A DNA stretch of 19,362 nucleotides from Chloromonas sp. AAM2 (taxonomy: Eukaryota > Chlorophyta > Chlorophyceae > Chlamydomonadales > Chlamydomonadaceae): the NCBI GenBank assembly GCA_004335635.1, contig QAXH01005382.1, positions 1-19,362 on the forward strand, written 5' to 3'. Shown here one piece after another: positions 1-10,303 of the stretch. The notes under the pieces were generated by a model. It was not told the origin of the DNA. It ran no database searches and saw nothing but the letters and a program-made list of their open reading frames with translations. How positions within the stretch are numbered: position 1 is the stretch's first letter; each line of letters begins with the position of its first letter. The position numbers and the translations under genes are program-made.

Positions 1-103
1 AAGGATCGGTGTACTTAGCGTATGGGCTTGGCCTGTCTTGCTTGCCTGTCTTGTCTTACATGCGCGTGTTACAATACATCAACCTGTACGGTGCCCAAGT
101 GCA

Positions 104-423
104 GGAAATTTGGGTGGCCCCAAGATGACATCCAGGCTCCATATATCCGCAACAACACGCAGCTGCAGAACAGAATGGCACCACCTGCGTCATCCACCAG
201 CGCCTTGGGGAGGAAGCGGGTCACCATGGGCAATGAGGCAGCCGAAGAGTCACCACTGGACGAAAGGCAGACGTCACCCCCCAGTGAACCTCCATTAGTA
301 GAGCGACCAAGAAAGGAGAATTGGAAACAGGCTGTGGGGCGGCTACGCGCGCAACACAAGAATCTGCTCAAGAGAGTGAAGCAGCTGGAACACTTGGTGG
401 CGACTTACATTACCGATTTCTGA
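104..423 (+). CDS. 3'-terminal exon of an unknown coiled-coil protein (5' end outside window)
   Basis: I do not recognise this protein. The frame is open from before position 22 to a TGA at 421-423. An acceptor-like AAGTGCAG ends at 103, so I place the exon start at 104; upstream the translation becomes implausibly Cys-rich. An internal ATG at 175 would give an 83-residue product instead. The exon encodes about 105 residues. A Ser/Pro/Glu-rich, probably disordered middle is followed by a basic, strongly helical C-terminus containing GRLRAQHKNLLKRVKQLEHL, which has leucine/valine heptad spacing and resembles a short leucine zipper. A bZIP-like role is possible, but no DNA-binding signature is visible. 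No plus-strand TGTAA signal was seen close downstream. The open frame and codon choice support coding; the boundaries are uncertain. Confidence 0.5.
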
Positions 424-1193
424 GACATACCAGTCAGGCGAGTCACACACTTGAAATGTGTGAGAATTGCGTCAATGGCTGGAGTACAATAGAATATGGG
501 GGCGTGAATAACTCTTGAAGCGGGTGGTTGGCTTTTTGGACAAACCTGGCGCTTCCTACATATAACCGCGCATGTCTCCGCCATGTGCTCCAAAAGCCTA
601 GGGAGCTGCTGCCAAGATTCTTGTACTATACACAGCATTCCCAACTGGCATGTGTTGTCAAATTGGACAGTAATGAAAATCGCGATTGTTTTGGTACACC
701 AATACACCACGAGTGCTCGAGCTGCTTTGCAACCTTGTGAACAGATGTCTGTTCTGCGCCGCGGCCCAGCCTGCCTTCAGGACATGCCGGTGTGCAGATG
801 TGGTCCACGGTGGGATTTGGAATCAGGGGAGGGCCTGCAGAGTGGCGCCTCCCTGGTATATAAATCAACAGAGGGCAGCTGTGCTTGGCGACCGAACCTG
901 GTCGAACTTGCACATTCACTTGCCTGCGTCTTGTGCAGATCAGCATGCAGAGACAAAGAGCACGCAGTGAGACATGCGAGATGAGTCGAGCCCGACAGGT
1001 GATGCCCGTGGTAAGCCAAAGTGATCGCGATACGCGAGTACGCAAGACGCGTGTTCAAACTTCGACGCTGACATCACAAGCGCTGACGGGCAGCCTACCT
1101 ACATGACAGAGCGCGCAGCCACAGGCCAAGAGCCCATCGATGCTTGTACGAATGTAGGTGCGCCATGCGCGCAGGAAAGCCTAATGCGCGTCA
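424..1193. other. Unassigned region with no supported gene
   Basis: Short overlapping open frames occur on both strands, but none has convincing composition or splice-site support. The only notable elements are a TATA-like sequence at 857-864 and a small basic plus-strand frame at 945-1106 (53 residues), described separately. The region could hold the 3' UTR of the leftmost gene and non-coding spacer. Confidence 0.5.
857..864 (+). promoter_or_regulatory. TATA-box-like sequence
   Basis: TATATAAA lies about 80 bp upstream of an ATG at 945. That ATG opens a 53-codon basic frame (Arg/Gln/Ser/Thr-rich) ending at 1106. The spacing would suit a TATA promoter, but the downstream frame has no recognised function, so this may be chance. 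Confidence 0.2.
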
Positions 1194-1502
1194 TCACCTT
1201 CGGGACTGCAGGAATGTCGGCTCGCGCCCAGCCCCAGACATCATACCGCAGCCCCCGGCGGCCAATTGCCTATCCCGCAAAACTGGGCAGAGGGTTCTTC
1301 TTCCCATCACAGTTCTGTCCTTTTTTGTGCTTGATCCATTCAAGACCGCGATAAGCCGATGCCACACTTGATTGATGGAGCACGTGCAAAGGAGGATCTG
1401 ATGACACGATTTTGACGCGTCCCTGGGCTTCGCATCTGCAGCAACGTCTGCGCGCGGCTTGCCCGAGACAACCCGTCGCAGCTGTTTGGTGCGTTTAGAC
1501 AT
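1194..1502 (-). CDS. Weak candidate 5' exon of an unknown basic protein, divergent from the methyltransferase gene
   Basis: An ATG at 1502 (minus strand) opens a 102-codon frame. The first 35 or so residues are basic and hydrophilic (MSKRTKQLRRVVSGKPRADV), like a real N-terminus; the later part is less protein-like. A GTGATG sequence just inside the end of the frame could be a donor, but I could not follow a next exon. The start lies only 84 bp from the methyltransferase ATG at 1587 on the other strand, which would make 1503-1586 a bidirectional promoter. It could equally be a chance open frame. Confidence 0.25.
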   Translation of the reverse strand: MSKRTKQLRRVVSGKPRADVAADAKPRDASKSCHQILLCTCSINQVWHRLIAVLNGSSTKKDRTVMGRRTLCPVLRDRQLAAGGCGMMSGAGREPTFLQSRR

Positions 1503-1586
1503 ATCGATTGCGGCGTCAACGACTAAGGACTTGTACCTAAACTGATTGTATTTGCGAAGGCGAAGGACACCGTAGGAAGCGTTACT
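1503..1586. promoter_or_regulatory. Upstream region of the methyltransferase gene, possibly bidirectional
   Basis: These 84 bp separate the weak minus-strand start at 1502 from the methyltransferase ATG at 1587. The ATG context (TTACTATGG) has A at -3 and G at +4, favourable for initiation. I see no clear TATA box. Confidence 0.3.
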
Positions 1587-4117
1587 ATGGACGGCGTGAA
1601 CGGCTGGCGAGAACAGAGGTTACCACGGTCGTCCTTGCTACACGCCAACTGGCCCTGCATAGCCTTTGCTGCATGCTTGACAGCAGCTGCTTTTGTTATT
1701 GGAGTACTGTACGGTGACGTGTCAGGTGTAAGCAACCCCCGGCCGCAAATCCAGAGAGCAGCGCCGACCTACAATGCAAGCTACAGGAAGCTGTGCCAGC
1801 GCCAGTTTCACGATGTTTTGGACGGCAGGTCCGCGCTGACGCCCGGACAGCTGTCAATGCAGCAGGATCTACAAAGCAAGTTGGACGCCTTCCACGGTCA
1901 GGTGGGCCTCGGTAATTCTTAGACACTTGGTTTGGCAAGCTCAAGCTTGGTTTGACAGTGGTGAAGGATGTCTGCACACATGCACATGCATGACAGCTGT
2001 GTGCAGAGCGCATGCATGAATTGCTGCCGGCACAGAAGGAAGAGGCCGCTGGATGGTTCACTGATCTTGGCGCCCTGATTGATGCAACCACGATATGCTG
2101 GAACGAGGTGGTATCCCAGTTTCCCTCACAGAAGTGCATGCCCTGTGTGGTTGACTGCAGCAAGGAAGCACCGTGAATGAGGGGCACACAGGGCAGGCAG
2201 GCGCTGTGCAGCAGACGGTCTACATGCAGCTGGCTTCCATTCCATGTGTGCGCACCATCTGCGAGATAGGCTTCAATGCAGGTCACAGCGCCTCTGTGTG
2301 GATTGCGGCACGTGATGACCTGCATCTGGTCAGCTTCGACAACGCGGCTCACCCCTATGTGTACACGGCAATTGAGTTCTAGTGAGTGTACTATAAACAT
2401 CAGGTTATACAATCACATGCCGCTGTATCACCTGGTCAAAGGGCATCTATCTCTCTTTGCTAACTCTTTGCTTTGCTTCTGTTGTGTGTTGTGCAATGTC
2501 ATTGGCATTCACGTAGAAGCATTGTGAACCTGTGCCTGGCTGAACCTCGTCACGCGGAAAAATATAATCTCTTTCACCGTGCAGTCTCTCTTGTACAGTG
2601 TCTCTTGTACCATGCAAGGTACTCACTGACCGTGTGGAATGCATCCGATGTAAATATCACCGGTTCCAACCAAACTCGGACATTGTTCCAAAATGGTTGA
2701 CAACAAGTGTCCCAGCACAGTTGGCCTCACAGCCTTTCTGTTTGCTATTATGGAAGGGCACAGTTGTTAACATCACCGTTGATGACATCATGGCCTCTGA
2801 CATCATCCAGCCCATTCACATTCCCGTGTGTTCAGCTTGATGACCGCCATGATTCCCATACTGTGCTGCGGCTGGTGCAAAGGAAAGGTCCGTGTACCCT
2901 GTCCTGCAGCACGCGATCACATCCGGGGCGATTCACCTTCACGCTAGGCGACTCCCTGCGAACAGTGCCGCGTGTGGCAGACTTGGTGAGCAGGAGTGTA
3001 GAAATTGACCCACAAGTCAAGGTGCTGATGGGCCCATGGGCTGACATGCTTCAGCACTGTGCACCACGGGGCGGACTGTCAGTGTACTGCGCCTCGGGCC
3101 CACTGGAGATTTGCAGCCCCTGGGTATGACAGACCAGTGCACTTGCACACAATGCCCCATGGTCATGAAGCTGCGCGTGTCGAGAGTTTAGTGACACGTG
3201 TGCTTTCACGTGAGGGGTACCTGGCTGAAGTACACAGCCACTGCCTCGCGAACCATGGGCTGGTGGCTGCACATGACCACCAGCAGGTGTGGGAACAGGG
3301 CACGCACAAACTGACTCTCCTGCGCCCCTGGCGCAGTCGCCACCACAAGCACAGCACGTGCCAGCAGGGGTGCACGTGCATCAGCCAGCCAGCCAGGCGT
3401 ACACGTGTCACATGACACATGTGTTTTCACGCCGTACAGATGTATCACCGGTGCGACATGATAGTTGTGGACGGCTACCACAAGTATGAGTACGTGCTGA
3501 AGGACATCATAAACATGGCCGCACTTGCAAACCCATCATTCAACATCATCATGTGAGTGAGCTCGAACAAACAAATGACTGGCATCACTCGTTGGGTACC
3601 CATCTACAATTGACTGGCATCACCAGCGCATGGCAATCCACATCAACCTGCCAACTTGACTGCCTCTAGACCAGATTTCCGGAGCCCCAGGTGTACTCTA
3701 GTCCAGAGCATGCAGAGTCCATGTGCACAGATAGTCGATCAGACACTGCACCAAATGCCACGCAGGCATGCCTGGACCGCAAGGCCGCTTGTAGGTCAGC
3801 AGCTAAGTGTACTGAACCGATGCGAAAACACAGTTCTATTCTCAGTTCTATTCAGGAAAACACGGTTCTATTCTCAATCTATACAGGAACGTGTGCCACA
3901 ACCAACTGGACGTTGAGGTTTGCGTCTTTTGCGCAGAGTTGATGACGTCAACTGTCCGTTGGCTGACTACTGTGTGGACCCTGCCGCTGCGGTCAAGGAT
4001 GCGTCAGACAGGGGCATCATCAACATGGTGTACAAGGCGTCCATGAACCACCAAGGCCAAGTGGTGCCCGAGCAGCAGGCTACGCGTGGCTTCTCAGTTG
4101 GGTCCTACCTCTTCTGA
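1587..4117 (+). CDS. Membrane-anchored class I SAM-dependent methyltransferase (Methyltransf_24-like), six exons
   Basis: Exons: 1587-1911, 2007-2146, 2161-2381, 2910-2985, 3440-3552, 3937-4117. These give 1056 nt and 351 residues, with matching phase at each join. Residues 22-42 form one hydrophobic segment after a short basic N-terminus, so a type II signal anchor is likely; an N-glycosylation sequon (NAS) sits at residue 63. The methyltransferase fold follows: motif I CEIGFNAGHS (189-198), which binds SAM; an acidic residue D215 at the end of the next strand (LVSFD); GDS at 242-244; VVDGYH at 263-268; VDDVNCP near 293. These match small-molecule or sugar methyltransferases of the Methyltransf_24 type. 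The acceptor substrate cannot be read from sequence; the topology suggests a secretory-pathway lumen. The exon 2/exon 3 junction is irregular: the gap shown is only 14 nt, and a 53-nt intron (2108-2160) is the in-frame alternative, giving 338 residues. Confidence 0.82.
3192..3431. repeat. Repeated 19-bp element with CACGTG-like palindromes in an intron
   Basis: TGACACGTGTGCTTTCACG (3192-3210) recurs as TGACACATGTGTTTTCACG (3413-3431) with two differences. Both lie in intron 4 of the methyltransferase gene, the second just before the exon 5 acceptor at 3439. The bases before the second copy form a near-palindrome, ACACGTGTCA-CA-TGACACATGTGT (about 3401-3424). Confidence 0.6.
3825..3876. repeat. 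Direct repeat of 20 bp
   Basis: AAAACACRGTTCTATTCTCA occurs at 3825-3844 and 3857-3876 with one difference, a 32-bp period. It lies in intron 5 of the methyltransferase gene, some 60 bp before the last exon. Confidence 0.7.
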
Positions 4118-5035
4118 GGCATGGGACAAACAGCACATACACGTGGACTAGTAGTGGAAGACTATGCTGCACGTTTTGATTTCTGCACGGCTTTGTCAAC
4201 CCATCAGTGCGTTTCTGTGCGATATGGTGACAGAACTGTACACCGCTTGAGCTTTGTGTGTGCTTCAGACGCCCTTGCGAGCTGAGTCAGATGGATGCTC
4301 TGTTCCTGTCCACTGTCCCTGTCAGGCAGCCTAAGAAGACGTTTGCTGGGGACCTTTGCTGGGGACAAGTGACCAGATCTATGCCCTACTTCTGTTGTTC
4401 ATCCATTCATTGGTTGATCAAGAGAGGGAGGCCTCTCCGTTGTGCCTCGGTGCCTGGCTCGTGATGTTCATTACACAATGCCAACGCTACAGAAAACCCG
4501 CACCAGTCTCCAGGTTGTTCGCATACTACACGAACTCGTTTTCATACAGCTGCTCTGCCATTGCATCGCACATGTCCAGCATCCCTGCACAGCAATACGA
4601 AAGGGCGCGAGGATGAGCAGGAGGTGCAAGGGAGGTATCAGGACGGCGTGTCAGTACGCCTAGCGCCTTACATGGCGCCTTACATGGGGTCATGCCGAAC
4701 TAGAAACGTCTGTAACTTATGTGACTCAGTGCTGCGGCACACAGCAGTTGAGCACGGCTGCATGAGGTTCTAACAGCGTATTGTGACCTGGGTCCTCCTA
4801 TGGCAAGCGTGTGCACGGTTTGAATATCAGACACCAACTAAATTTCTGACAGCAATCGCCTACCATCTCGAGCTGACCAGCTGAGCCATTCATGCACATT
4901 TGCAGAATGAAGTTGCCTGAATGATGTAACAATTTGAATGTAACTGTATCTGTGTCTGTGTGCACCCTGTTGTTGTGCAGTGCAAGAGTTTCTTGTGCAG
5001 AGTTCGGCTCGTGTGTAACAACATCTAGATTCAAG
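4118..5035. other. Convergent 3' intergenic region
   Basis: No supported gene. The methyltransferase gene (+) and the long coiled-coil gene (-) end towards each other here. TGTAA, the usual green-algal polyadenylation signal, occurs on the plus strand at 4711-4715. On the minus strand it appears as TTACA at 4668-4672 and 4680-4684, about 350-370 nt past the minus-strand stop. The transcripts may therefore overlap at their 3' ends. The open frames here have no family resemblance or splice support. Confidence 0.55.
4663..4686. repeat. Tandem 12-bp repeat containing polyadenylation-like motifs
   Basis: GCGCCTTACATG is repeated twice head to tail (4663-4674 and 4675-4686). Each copy carries TTACA, which is TGTAA on the minus strand, so the repeat doubles the likely polyadenylation signal of the minus-strand gene ending at 5036. 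Confidence 0.6.
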
Positions 5036-8000
5036 TCAATGGGTCTGTGTGTGTATTGCTAGTCCTGTGCCCGGCGCTTCTAACTGTGTCTGCTTGTGAG
5101 TCGTCTGCCTGTTGCTTCCTGCCCATCTCCCACCTCTAGCCTCGCTCAGTATGAGTTCGTCCAGCAGTGCATCCGCCACATCCTCCACTATGTCCTGTGG
5201 CCGGACACCCGCCTCCCCCGCAGACCACATCAGCAGCCCATCCGCCTCGCGTTGATACTCAAGGTAGCGCCTGAAACCAGACCCCAGGCACGCAAGGCAC
5301 GGTCTCATGACACACGTGGCAGGCTTCTGGTTTTGGCCAGGTGCCATGCAGGGCCATCCACACACGGCACACAGGAGTTACAGCTGCATGCAACCTAGCG
5401 CACTCAGTGAACCCATGCACTTGTGAGGGCCATCACTGCAGTTTTTGGGGCCCGCACCAGCTGACTCTATAAGCATGAAAGCAGTGGTCACACAACATGT
5501 GACATGGTTGGCAAACATTGGTCGTGGGCTTGTAATTCAACCGCTGCAGGATTCCAGCTGAATGCATGGCCTGCCGCCATATGCCCCTGTCCCTCACCTC
5601 CTGCCCTCCTGCACAGCCTCAACCGTGTCGCTATCAACAGACTCCACACGTGGGGCAACAGGCGCTGCACGGGGAGCAGCTGCAGCTGTGGCCTCAGCCG
5701 CTGGCAGTTTCATGGGCGCATGTGACACACCTGCACGACAGGAGGTGCATGCAACGCATGCATAGTCCATGGTTCACCAAGTCAAAGGCGCCCTGGCCTT
5801 GGATTCATCTGACATTTGAATGCCAAGCATTCTAATTCACTGGATCCTCAAGCTGAACTGTACTGGTCACACACTCAGGGTAGGTGCCTCGGCAGGGAGC
5901 GACAGCCTGCGGGTGACGCAGGGCCATGCAGCACTGCACATCTCAAGCTGGTCAACTCAAGAACCAACCAACTGCGTGCACCTGTGTCAGCCTGTGTGGC
6001 GCTGTCACACCGGGGCCTGGCCTGCATGGCCTGCAGCACGCCGGACGCCGCCACAAAGGCGGCGGGGACTGGGGCGCCGGGTGGAGGCTGGGGGCCGCTG
6101 GCAGATGCCAACCATCGGCGCCTGCATGTGTGTGCACCCACCCAGCCTTCATGTACCCAGTTTACCCCCATGTGAGCACAAAATACGTTGCGTCTCACCC
6201 AGGCTCAGTGCTGCTATGCTGTCCAGCGAGTTGTGGCCCACAAATCGCAGGCAACCTCTTATGCCTGGTGGTGAGTAAACAGTGCATGACATCCAATATG
6301 AAGACAAGGATATTGGATGAGGTGGTGGAGATGTTTGAAGCACACAAGATTCACAACGTTCCAACCAAGGCATCCAACGCCCATCTGGTGCATTGGCAAG
6401 GTTTGCCTGGTGTTACCGATCCACCCTTCCACCTGCATGCACGGACAACCTTGCCCGATTGGCTGTGGTGCCGGGAATTGTTGGCCTCAGTTAGTAATCC
6501 TTCCTGCTCAGCTCATACCTGACAGCCGCCTCAGTCTCTTCCAGACGTTGCAGCTGTGCCAGCATGCGATGAAGCACAAGTTGAGGGTTGTCAGCACCCG
6601 CTTGAGGTTGCTCTGCCTGGCCGTTTCCTGGAGCCTGCTGCTCCTGCTGCTGCACTGCAGGAGGCGCCTGGGCGGTGCTTGCCTGCTGACTGGCTGGTGT
6701 GTGCTGTGGTTGCTTCCCGGCTGCTGCGTGTTGGGTAATGCGCTCTGCCTGCTGCTGAGCGCGCTGCACTGCCTGAAGCTCTACCTCCAATCGATCCAGG
6801 CGGGCATGCCTACAGGGCAATGGGGCAGCACGCTCATTGCCACCCTAGGCACTGAGTACAGGCATACGAGCTATGGTGAGGAGAACAGGCTATGGTCTTT
6901 CGACGTTCGCAATAGGAGGTCCCGCAACTCGAGAAGAACTGAAACTCAAAGCCAACTAATGCTTTTGGCTAAAACAAAGGCTCGGCTCCATGCACCATGC
7001 GAGCTCACCAATACCCTGACTCTCCACATCCGCAATGCACATAAGAATGTGCCACGCAATTCAGGGCGACAAAGGAAATTAGCGGGAACACTAACTAAGT
7101 CCACCAAGCTCTGCTGTCGACCGCAATCAAGGCCTGCGCCATATGCAAGCTTACCACTGCACACCTGCCACAACACCACCTTGCACTGGTGCACACCAGG
7201 GTACAAGCCAAGGGCTACATGCCAAGCAAAGACATTATGCATGCAAACGAAGACAGACATGCAAGACAACATGCATGCAAACGAAGATGCCTAACCGTCT
7301 AGCCCTGTACTTCCCGCAGTCACCTGGCTTGTTCCTCCGCCCAGGCTCTGTCCTGGCGCACAATCTCAGCGGCCTCCTCCTCGGTTGCCTGGATGTCCCG
7401 GGGCTGGTGCAGTGCGTACCCTGCATGCATGCACGGCAGGATCAGATCTCGCACCCTGCTGCCCACACACACATGGAAGATGACCTGCCCACCCAACACA
7501 CGGTCCAGTGCAGTGCCAAGGCGCAGAGCAAGCACACATCATGGGCGACTGACATGCAACACACTGCGCGGAATACATGGTGTGATCGATCAGATTGTTG
7601 AGTAGCTGCCGGCCCGGTGCTATCTGTAAAAACTCACTTGGCACGGCCTGTGGTTGCTGATGAACCTGCGTGGCACAGCACAGCAGCAAGAGCAGGGCAG
7701 TGAGCAGTGGGTGCCAGGCGCTGCCAGCCGCGCAAGGGAGTGCAGGGCAGCGATATGCAGGATGGCTTGAACCACCAAAGGTTAGTATGGGTGGAATATG
7801 CCTTACAGTTGTGTTGAGCCTGGATAACATAGTCGTTCTCTTCATCTGTATAGCATTGCTGTCGGTCAGGCCTGGTCAATGGTGTACCAGCGCACCCTAC
7901 CCACTGCCTCAGGCTGTGGAAAGGCGGAGACAAGCGGGCTGACAGCAAACCAGTAAATTCTTTGCCTTTTCAACCAATTCAACCATGCTGCAGCTCACAT

Positions 8001-10303
8001 GCCCATCATCCGCATACTGCTGTCCAGATGCATGCGGACGGAACGATCGCAGCAGGGGCCCTTGTGCTCCTGGCTGGCTTGGCTGGTGCTGCTGCCCTGC
8101 CGCTGCGTCCTGCTGCCCCAGTAGCTGCCTCAGCACGCCCCTGACCCGCGCTTCGTCTGTTGACCCTTCAACGGCAGCTGTGTTTGGAGGTAATGGGTCG
8201 GTGAAGAGCACACGCTTGAGTGCAGCTTTGAGCTCTGCCTTCCGCTGCTGCCGGCCCTTGCGCAGCTGGCCTGTGGGGGAGCAACTGGCGACCACATGCA
8301 GCGGCTCAGCGGGGCCATGGGGCCAGGTGGAGGATGTGTCGCCTGGTGCTGGTGCGGTGCTGGGGGGAATAAACCAGGCTCTAGGCACAGCGTCGGGTGC
8401 TAGGCGGGACTGGGTTGTGTATGCAGCTGTGGGTATGGCCGGTGATGCCTGGTCGCTGGCAACTTGCTGCAGTAGCACCTGTGCAGCAAAGGCAGGTTAA
8501 CGAAGGGTCGGGATAACTTTTCTAACCAGCTGACAGCTCCCATGCTTTGAGCACCCCTGCAAGACTAAACTCAGACTGATCAACATTCGCATCAACTCGG
8601 CCACGTGGAGCCCTGCATGAACAAAGGTGAGCCTCCCTCCGCATCGGACACAACAGCATGAGGTTGACCGTTTCATAGCTCATCAGGCACTAGCACAAGG
8701 CCATGCCACAGTCAAGCATCATACTACACCTTTTGGTCGTTCAACTGTTGCTGGGTTGCCGTGACCAGGTCCATCAGGGACTGCTGCTGCTCCGCCAGCC
8801 GGCGGGTGGCCTCCAGCACCGCCTCACTGTCCTGCGCTGGCCCAGGAGCGGCTGAGCCGCCGCTGCCCAGTGCAGCGCTGTCAGTGCCCAGCAGCACCTG
8901 TTCGCGGGCCACGGCTGAAGTGATGGCCAGGCGCCTGTCGCGCTCCGCAGCGGCCTGCATGGAGCATCCCTTGGATACCACGACTGTTTGCGAAAACACC
9001 AACTGCTTGTGGCATGGGGCGATGGAAACTGACATGTACTCACAGCTGCCACTCCGTACTCTACTTGTGCATGCCCTCATTGCAACACAGTAGGTTGCAC
9101 TATGACTACTACAGAACGCGATAGAGAGCATGGCAGTGATCAAGCTGAATACACGGGAAGCTGAATGGGCTGATCAAATAAAAACCAGGGTGGGGGTTGA
9201 GGGCACAAAGCTCAGGGTTGAGCTCTCACTCGCACAACTAATTCCAATCTGCAGGCTGAAGTGCTGAAAACGATCGCACCTGTATTTGCGTGTCCACCAG
9301 CCCTGTGCCCAGCACCCGCATAGGCCTCTGTGTGGGCATCGTGGGGTGGGGCGCGGGCCGCTGCCTCCGCCTCACACTGCAGGGCAAACCACAGGCAGGC
9401 TTGTTCTTGCTCTGCCTGTTGCGCTCTGTCTCTGTGTTCCTCCTGAGATTACCTGGTCCTTCCTGAGAGTACCTGCCAAGCTCAGGTTTAGTACCTGCCA
9501 ACCACGCTCTGGAACTGTACCAAATCTGTGCATGCATGCAAAAGTGTCTGCACTTGGCACAAGGCTAAGAGCAACAAGCGCCTACAATGCAAACTAAGTT
9601 GTGTTACCTGGTTTGGTCAGCTTGTGCGCATCAGGAGCCATGCCTGCATTCTAGACTGCCAGTGTGACACCGCGTTCTCACCCTTGTGCCCGTAGGTTCA
9701 GCTGTTCCTGCATGGGCGGGCCTTCAGCCTGTGGTGCTGCCACTGTGGCATGAGCTGGTGCCGGCTGGTGTTGGGCGGCTTGGGGGTCATGTTGCAAGCT
9801 CGCCTGAGGTGCTACGTTCTCCTTCTGGCCCGAGGACAGGGCTTCCCCCGTGAACTGTGGGTGCTGGGGTGGGTGCTGATCGCCTTTGGGTTGGTGACTC
9901 TGACGGAATTCACGCAGTCGTTGTCGCATCCAAGCATTGAAGTCAACTTGCCCTACATGCCCATCAAGAGAACCATTGGGCGCAGCAGCGACATGCAGGC
10001 GAAGGCAGCTGATGTGCCGGGGCATGTGGGGAGCAGTCACATGGTCCTGTCATGTCTCAACCAAGTTGCCAACGCTGTACGAGACAGAGAAGGGATCTAC
10101 CCAAAGGTCACTCCGTCCTAAATTTGTCAACCACCGCTCTGCTCGCACACGTCGTGTCGGCAGTGCAGGTAAGCCGCATGAGCTTCCTTGGTACACATAG
10201 AGAGGCCATCCTCACCTGCATTAGGAGATGCCTTCAGTTGCTTGAACTCCTCGGCCAGCTGTTTGAGATGCTGAGTGTTGTTGAACAAGTTCGACATGTC
10301 CAT
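5036..10303 (-). CDS. Unknown 716-residue Gln/Ala/Pro-rich coiled-coil protein, eleven exons
   Basis: Exons on the minus strand: 10303-10216, 9952-9682, 9376-9280, 8954-8730, 8478-7999, 7623-7565, 7455-7324, 6809-6519, 6121-5982, 5730-5598, 5270-5036. They total 2151 nt, with matching phase throughout. The start is ACCATGG, a strong initiation context. A helical N-terminus (NTQHLKQLAEEFKQLKASP) is followed by NAWMRQRLREFRQ. A KEN box lies at 73-75. Coiled-coil stretches occur at about 195-232, 430-475 and 528-547, separated by low-complexity Gln/Ala/Pro linkers. The acidic amphipathic C-terminus includes PQDIVEDVADALLDELILSE. There is no signal peptide, membrane segment or catalytic motif. 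The architecture suits a scaffold, for example a centriole or basal-body protein of the Moonraker type, but that is a guess. The exon 6/7 junction is the least certain: acceptors after 7459 and 7456 both fit the phase, and an alternative donor exists. Confidence 0.7.
7237..7287. repeat. Direct repeat of 17 bp inside an intron
   Basis: ATGCATGCAAACGAAGA occurs at 7237-7253 and again, identical, at 7271-7287, a period of 34 bp. It lies in intron 7 of the minus-strand coiled-coil gene. It is probably a small tandem duplication. Confidence 0.6.

Noticed and set aside
1050..1080. GTTCAAACTTCG resembling a tRNA B box
   Set aside because: No matching A box or cloverleaf stems could be formed around it. 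No tRNA was found elsewhere either.
6317..7294. Longest open frame in the window (325 codons, plus strand)
   Set aside because: It lies antisense to a coiled-coil exon (6809-6519) that fits the phase of the minus-strand gene. Its Leu/Cys-rich run is the reverse reading of CAG/GAG-rich codons, and the remainder covers introns.
7909..7998. Tail of the minus-strand frame past the CAT/GTGAGC donor
   Set aside because: GTGAGC at 7998 is a strong donor and its phase matches the acceptor before 7623. The residues beyond it look non-coding.
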